Under the pieces are notes generated by a model. The model was not told the DNA's origin. It saw only the letters and a program-made list of their open reading frames with translations, and did not search any database. Made by a program: the position numbers and the translations under genes. 9,195 nt of DNA from Myxococcales bacterium (GTDB lineage Bacteria; Myxococcota_C; UBA6777): positions 1 to 9,195 of the forward strand of contig JALTMC010000898.1 in assembly GCA_027005175.1 (NCBI GenBank), in the 5' to 3' direction. This document shows, piece by piece, positions 6,069 to 9,195 of this stretch (positions are counted from its first letter, which is position 1; each line of letters begins with the position of its first letter).

Positions 6069-7004
6069 ATGACTCTTCGTATTTTTATCTTTTTGAGTTT
6101 TATGTTTTTTGCCGTCTTTTGGTTAACTTCCGTGTTGAAGCTACCCATCGACGGATTCCTTGCGGCCCTTCTCATCTCGGGCCTTCTCATCACGACACTC
6201 TTTGCACACTACCGGCATATTGGACGTCAGCGTTCTCGTGGACTCACACAGAGCGCGTTGCGCCATCTCTCCGTGTGGAAGGTCTTCTTGCCCTCCGAGA
6301 CCTACCATCAACTCCGCCTACAGATCCTGGTGGAGGCCGACAGCCACGATCAGGCTCTTCAAGAGTTAGAGCACGCAGCCCAAAAGAACCTCTTGCATAT
6401 CGCTTTTTTAAAAGGATTTCGAGCGGAGTTAGAACGCAGAAGAGGTAACTTTAAGAGAGCAAAGGTATGCTTAAAAGAAGGCATCGAAGAGACCCCACCA
6501 GGCCTCTTGTTGGCGGGTTTATACGCACAGTTGATTCGTTTGTATATACACCACTTGCCCTCCCAAAAGCACTGGCGAGAAGCTGAACTCCTTCTGGATG
6601 AGGCTGACGGATTGGTAGACACACACATTCATGCCTTGTTACTCAAAGCTGTACGCGGTGAGTATCTTTATGTCATGGAGGATTATGCAGGCGCAGCAGA
6701 GTTGCTACGAGAGAGTTTGGACGAGCTGCTTGCCGACCACCCTCCTCCCCCCGGCGCAAAGGTGTCCTTCTTCTCTCAGCTCAGCCACTTTTTGCAAGGA
6801 TTGTTTGCCCAACTCACATACAGCCAACAAGATGAACACCAAAATCCATTTTATGCAGAACTCTGCCATACCTTAGGCAAAGTCTACCTTGCCCTTGGAG
6901 AGAGAGACAACGCTCTGCTCTTTTTGCACTGCGGACTATCACTCTGTCAGCAACCCTTTATACGCCAACCTCTTGAAGAAACCCTACAACACGCCAAAGG
7001 CTAA
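6069..7004 (+). CDS. Membrane-anchored TPR-like protein
   Basis: A 311-residue protein with two N-terminal hydrophobic helices (about 4-22 and 28-46, separated by LKLPIDG) and then a soluble helical domain. Several helix pairs resemble tetratricopeptide repeats, about 78-108, 112-142 (FLKGFRAELERRRGNFKRAKVCLKEGI), 150-180, 187-221 (GEYLYVMEDYAGAAELLRESLDEL) and 264-294 (LGKVYLALGERDNALLFLHCGL). The GNFxxA and GExDxA turns are typical TPR signatures. TPR domains act as protein-binding scaffolds; no enzymatic residues are evident. With both helices forming a hairpin, the TPR domain is probably cytoplasmic. The start at ATG 6069 has only a weak upstream TTGGA. The gene ends 8 bp before the signal peptidase, so the two are very likely co-transcribed, and an assembly role near the secretion machinery is possible. 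No specific family name is recognised. Confidence 0.75.
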   Translation: MTLRIFIFLSFMFFAVFWLTSVLKLPIDGFLAALLISGLLITTLFAHYRHIGRQRSRGLTQSALRHLSVWKVFLPSETYHQLRLQILVEADSHDQALQELEHAAQKNLLHIAFLKGFRAELERRRGNFKRAKVCLKEGIEETPPGLLLAGLYAQLIRLYIHHLPSQKHWREAELLLDEADGLVDTHIHALLLKAVRGEYLYVMEDYAGAAELLRESLDELLADHPPPPGAKVSFFSQLSHFLQGLFAQLTYSQQDEHQNPFYAELCHTLGKVYLALGERDNALLFLHCGLSLCQQPFIRQPLEETLQHAKG

Positions 7005-7012
7005 CTCCCCCT

Positions 7013-8116
7013 ATGACGCAAGAATCACAACCTTCCAATACCTCTCCCAAACAAGAGAGTATCCCTCCCAAACAAGAGAGTATCCCTCCCAAACAAGAGA
7101 GTATCCCTCCCAGTGAAGAGAACGCCTCTCCAACGGCCCCTTATGCAGTGTCTCCCTTTTATGCATTTCTGTTGGCACTGCTTCACCCTGGGATAGGTAT
7201 GGCTTATGCGACCTCCCAATGGCGTATCGGTCTGGTCATTGTGGTTGTGTATCATGTGGGAAAGTTAATGGGACTTCTTCTTTATGTACGAACGACTTGG
7301 TTTCCTGTCTTGGTTGGAGTCTATAGTTTGTTACTGTTGGTCAGCTTTGGCTTTGCCTTTGTTGCCATAAGAAAAGCCAGGCAGATGAAGATACGCACTC
7401 ACACCTTTTACAAGGTCCTCAGTGTTGTGGGTCTCTCTGTCTTTCTCTCCAGTGTTGCTACCCCCCGATGGATCACACACACCTACAAAGTCAACTCCCA
7501 CTCGATGACCCCCACCATTGTCAGTGGTGACTATCTGATCGTTAACAAAATGGCCTATGGTCTGTGGAATTCTCTGTCTTCTCGTCAGATCTTTTGGGGA
7601 CCTGGACCTGCACGTGGCGATGTTGTGGTCTTTCTCTTTCCCAAAGATCCACGCAAGATATATATCAAGCGAGTTATCGGTCTGCCCGGCGACACCATCG
7701 AACTCAAGCAGGGTTTGCTCTATATCAATGGAAAGCCCACACCCCGTATGTACAAAGGAGCCTATACTTACAAAGCCTGGGATCTCAGCAGAAAAAAGGA
7801 GATCACCCGCCGCACCATGGCCTTCTACGAGAGCCTCAACGGTAAATCGTACGTGACTCTTCGCGATCAAGATGGCCTGTCACAATGGCGAAACTGGAGT
7901 TCCTATCGACACGCAAAACAAATGCGCCCCTCTTGGGGTCCCACAGTCCCCAAAGGCTACATCTTTGTTCTCGGAGACAACCGCGACCGCAGCTCCGACA
8001 GCCGCGACTGGGGCCTCGTACGAAAGGACAAGATCATCGGCAAAGTCCTCCACATCCTCTTCTCCGGCACCAAAAATAAACTCAACTGGAAACGAGCTGG
8101 AACAAAAATCCAATAA
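7013..8116 (+). CDS. lepB: Signal peptidase I with extra N-terminal membrane domain
   Basis: Type I (S26) leader peptidase, 367 residues. It removes signal peptides from Sec/Tat-exported proteins at the outer face of the inner membrane. All family boxes are present: NSHSMTPT with nucleophile Ser164, GDYLIVNKMAYG (172-183), RGDVVVFLFP ... YIKRVIGLPGD with general-base Lys219, and GDNRDRSSDSRDWG (321-334). Residues 13-34 are a PKQESIP repeat. Residues about 48-150 hold roughly four hydrophobic segments, more than the two of E. coli LepB. The first contains LLHPGIGMAY, resembling the PGLGxxY membrane module seen at the N-terminus of some delta-proteobacterial signal peptidases. The insertion between boxes D and E (about 240-310) is also longer than minimal enzymes. 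The ATG at 7013 has AAAGG 12 bases upstream, a poor spacing, so translation may be coupled to the TPR gene. Confidence 0.93.
   Translation: MTQESQPSNTSPKQESIPPKQESIPPKQESIPPSEENASPTAPYAVSPFYAFLLALLHPGIGMAYATSQWRIGLVIVVVYHVGKLMGLLLYVRTTWFPVLVGVYSLLLLVSFGFAFVAIRKARQMKIRTHTFYKVLSVVGLSVFLSSVATPRWITHTYKVNSHSMTPTIVSGDYLIVNKMAYGLWNSLSSRQIFWGPGPARGDVVVFLFPKDPRKIYIKRVIGLPGDTIELKQGLLYINGKPTPRMYKGAYTYKAWDLSRKKEITRRTMAFYESLNGKSYVTLRDQDGLSQWRNWSSYRHAKQMRPSWGPTVPKGYIFVLGDNRDRSSDSRDWGLVRKDKIIGKVLHILFSGTKNKLNWKRAGTKIQ
7045..7107 (+). repeat. 21-bp perfect tandem repeat, three copies, at the LepB N-terminus
   Basis: Units 7045-7065, 7066-7086 and 7087-7107 are identical and encode PKQESIP-type heptapeptides. 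Identity at synonymous positions implies a recent, probably still unstable expansion. The frame is kept at any copy number. Confidence 0.95.
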
Positions 8117-8189
8117 CTCTTTACCAGTATCATGTGGAAACGAGCTGGAACAAAAATCCAATAACTCTTGTATTGCTACCAGCATCATG
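8087..8189 (+). repeat. Near-tandem duplication of the lepB 3' end
   Basis: A 35-bp block including the last codons and the TAA stop of lepB (8087-8121) is repeated identically at 8135-8169. The following 13 bp (8122-8134) recur at 8177-8189 with one mismatch, after a 7-bp insertion. The whole space between the convergent lepB and rnmV genes is therefore repeat sequence. No T-rich hairpin terminator is visible for either gene. Confidence 0.9.
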
Positions 8190-8193
8190 TGGG

Positions 8194-8742
8194 CTAGATC
8201 TCATCCACCGCCTGCTCAAACTCGTCTCGTGTGATCCCAAAGTGATTGAGCCGACGGATCAGTTGCTTGCTGTTGGCGTATCCAATACCAAGACGTTCAC
8301 CGAGCCGATGACGTCGCTCACAAGCATCAGGGTTACGGCACAAGCCAGCTTCGAGAAGGTCCCACAACACAAACTCTCTACGAACCTCTGACATCTTACA
8401 ACGGGCTTGCTGAAGAGCCTTCCTGATCACAAGTGGTGAAGCATTTTCGATACCAATATTTCCATCAGAAGCGCGGGTTCCTTGCTCTCGCTGAATAAAT
8501 GCGTGTTTCACACCAGGGACATGTTGCTCGATGGTGTCGCGAATCTTCTCCCCTGCCCAGTCTGGATCTGTGAGAACAATGACACCACAACGCTGATGAG
8601 CCAAACGGATCTGCTCCAAGATCCGATGTCGGAACACACCATACCCATGCACCGCGATCACTTCAGCATCCACAGCCAAACGAACGGCAGAGATGTCGTC
8701 CTTACCTTCCACAACAATGACTTCTCGAACCCTCTTATACAT
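8194..8742 (-). CDS. rnmV: Ribonuclease M5-like TOPRIM nuclease
   Basis: A 182-residue TOPRIM protein. VIVVEGKDD (8-16) carries the catalytic Glu12 and the Asp15/16 pair. GVIVLTDPDWAGEKIR (53-68) has the DxD of Asp59/Asp61 and the FPGEKIR-like element typical of RNase M5. GIENAS (97-102), DLLEAGL (128-134), RHRLGERLGIGYANSKQLIRRL and the DEFEQAV ending match my recollection of Bacillus subtilis RnmV in sequence, order and length (about 186 residues). RNase M5 cuts both strands of precursor 5S rRNA to make mature 5S rRNA, with ribosomal protein L18 as cofactor in B. subtilis. The family is best known from Firmicutes, so its presence in this Gram-negative-looking context is unusual and may reflect transfer or a wider distribution. 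The start ATG (8742) is preceded five bases upstream by GAGAAGG on the minus strand. The leader contains two more copies of this start region. Confidence 0.88.
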   Translation of the reverse strand: MYKRVREVIVVEGKDDISAVRLAVDAEVIAVHGYGVFRHRILEQIRLAHQRCGVIVLTDPDWAGEKIRDTIEQHVPGVKHAFIQREQGTRASDGNIGIENASPLVIRKALQQARCKMSEVRREFVLWDLLEAGLCRNPDACERRHRLGERLGIGYANSKQLIRRLNHFGITRDEFEQAVDEI

Positions 8743-8910
8743 CGCAACCTTCTCGGGTCAAAATGAAATACTGTAAGGAGCTTTTCGTTGAAGCAGGCAC
8801 ACCTAGCTTATACATCGCAAGCTCTCAGTCCAAAATGGAATACTGTCTCAACACCAGTTCGCTCGACAGAGGAACAAACTTATACATCGCAACCTTCTCG
8901 GGTCAAAATG
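8734..8910. repeat. Triplicated rnmV start region (three copies, 72-73 bp period)
   Basis: Copy 1 (8734-8765) covers the rnmV ribosome-binding site, ATG and first two further codons. Copy 3 (8879-8910) is identical over 32 bp. Copy 2 (8807-8837) is diverged (5-6 changes including a 1-bp deletion). Copies 1 and 2 also share most of the next 9 bp. The intervening 41-42-bp stretches are only loosely alike. The remainder of the 321-bp region 8743-9063 holds the rightward promoter candidate near 8957 and nothing else that I recognise. Confidence 0.9.
8735..8887 (-). other. Two candidate upstream ORFs in the rnmV leader
   Basis: Each extra start copy opens a short minus-strand frame beginning MYK, like RnmV itself. 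The distal one runs from 8887 to its TGA at 8825-8827 (20 residues) and has the same GAGAAGG ribosome-binding site as rnmV. The proximal one runs from 8815 to its TAA at 8735-8737 (26 residues), so it overlaps the rnmV start codon by 8 bases. If translated they would be arranged for translational coupling or start-site competition. They may equally be by-products of the duplication. Confidence 0.35.
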
Positions 8911-8956
8911 GAGCCCAAGCGACTCATTCAGTGAATAGAAGTAAACTCCAACATGC

Positions 8957-8989
8957 TTGACACATGGGAAGAAATTCCCATGCTACGAA
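8957..8989 (+). promoter_or_regulatory. TTGACA promoter candidate with palindromic spacer
   Basis: A perfect consensus -35 box TTGACA (8957-8962) is followed at once by a perfect inverted repeat, CATGGGAA (8963-8970), GAAA, TTCCCATG (8975-8982). A -10-like TACGAA (3/6) at 8984-8989 would give an over-long spacer of 21 bp; a weaker CATGCT at 8979-8984 would give 16. A palindrome in an over-long spacer recalls MerR-family promoters, but the usual spacer there is 19-20 bp. As RNA, the same sequence is an 8-bp hairpin with a GAAA (GNRA) tetraloop. It faces the cysteine-rich gene, about 75 bp upstream of its ATG. Confidence 0.4.
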
Positions 8990-9063
8990 TCTGCACACCG
9001 ATAGACAAGGAATGTGTGAAAGAAATTGGAACAAGCCCAAACGCCGAATACAGGATCCGATCT

Positions 9064-9195
9064 ATGAAGTCGATTCGCTTTGCCCTCTGCCTGACTCTTT
9101 TGTTTCTCACCACAACCTTACACTTAAGTTGTGAAACATGCACTCAATGTTGTAAGTGTCAATGCAGTGGCACCGCTTCTGGCCAGACTTGCACA
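9064..9195 (+). CDS. N-terminus of a cysteine-rich exported protein, possible lipoprotein (3' truncated)
   Basis: The frame opens at ATG 9064 with AGGA at 9052-9055, eight bases upstream, and stays open to the right edge (44 codons). It begins MKSIRFALCLTLLFLTTTL, a short basic n-region and hydrophobic core typical of a signal peptide. Then LHLSC could serve as a lipobox, although -3 is His rather than the usual Leu, so lipidation is uncertain. The following residues are very cysteine-rich: CETCTQCCKCQCSG, seven Cys in fourteen residues, eight by the edge. Such clusters suggest metal binding or many disulfides. The gene is divergent from rnmV and has its own candidate regulated promoter. The family cannot be named from this fragment. 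Confidence 0.7.
   Translation, partial: MKSIRFALCLTLLFLTTTLHLSCETCTQCCKCQCSGTASGQTCT

Noticed and set aside
7331-7870. 179-codon minus-strand ORF inside lepB
   Set aside because: It is antisense to intact catalytic boxes of signal peptidase I and has no recognisable domain.
8734-8910. Three about 32-bp repeats spaced by about 41-bp unique stretches, resembling a tiny CRISPR array
   Set aside because: Copy 1 is the translated start of rnmV, the middle copy is diverged with an indel, the spacers share traces of similarity, and no cas genes are present.
8763-8960. Plus-strand 65-codon ORF across the repeat region
   Set aside because: It has no convincing ribosome-binding site, its internal similarity simply reflects the 72-bp DNA repeat, and its end overlaps the TTGACA promoter candidate.

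Overview
The window reads as a chromosomal segment of a Gram-negative bacterium, most likely a delta-proteobacterial or Myxococcota-like lineage. The reasons are a transmembrane Hanks-type Ser/Thr kinase with a long disordered linker, a secreted PEGA-like/two-TM protein and a polytopic type I signal peptidase. That placement is inference; there is no rRNA or other phylogenetic marker. No tRNA, rRNA, transposase, integrase or credible CRISPR array was seen.

Layout: (1) 1-1258, 3' part of a Ser/Thr kinase gene (+), open at the left edge. (2) 1279-1935, metallo-beta-lactamase-fold hydrolase (-), converging on the kinase. (3) 1936-2158, a promoter region with a perfect 14-bp palindrome just upstream of a sigma70-like promoter. 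(4) 2159-8116, five genes on the + strand: PEGA-like membrane protein, DprE2-like short-chain dehydrogenase, DprE1-like FAD oxidase, TPR membrane protein and signal peptidase I. Gaps are 6, 238, 84 and 8 bp. The 238-bp gap holds a 121-bp imperfect inverted repeat. (5) 8194-8742, ribonuclease M5-like gene rnmV (-), converging on lepB. (6) 8743-9063, a leader in which the rnmV ribosome-binding site and start codon occur three times at about 72-bp spacing, plus a TTGACA/palindrome promoter candidate facing right. (7) 9064-9195, the start of a cysteine-rich exported protein, cut by the right edge.

The clearest metabolic unit is the SDR plus FAD-oxidase pair. Both resemble, along their length, the two halves of the mycobacterial decaprenylphosphoryl-ribose 2'-epimerase (DprE1 oxidises, DprE2 reduces). 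This suggests the organism epimerises a polyprenyl-phosphate-linked pentose for a surface glycan. The position equivalent to the benzothiazinone-reactive cysteine of mycobacterial DprE1 appears to be alanine. The neighbouring PEGA, TPR and LepB proteins all belong to the cell envelope, so the cluster may be an envelope-biogenesis operon.

A second theme is local duplication. At least eight short tandem or near-tandem repeats occur in 9.2 kb. Several lie in disordered protein tails and three span a stop or start codon (oxidase 3' end, lepB 3' end, rnmV 5' end).
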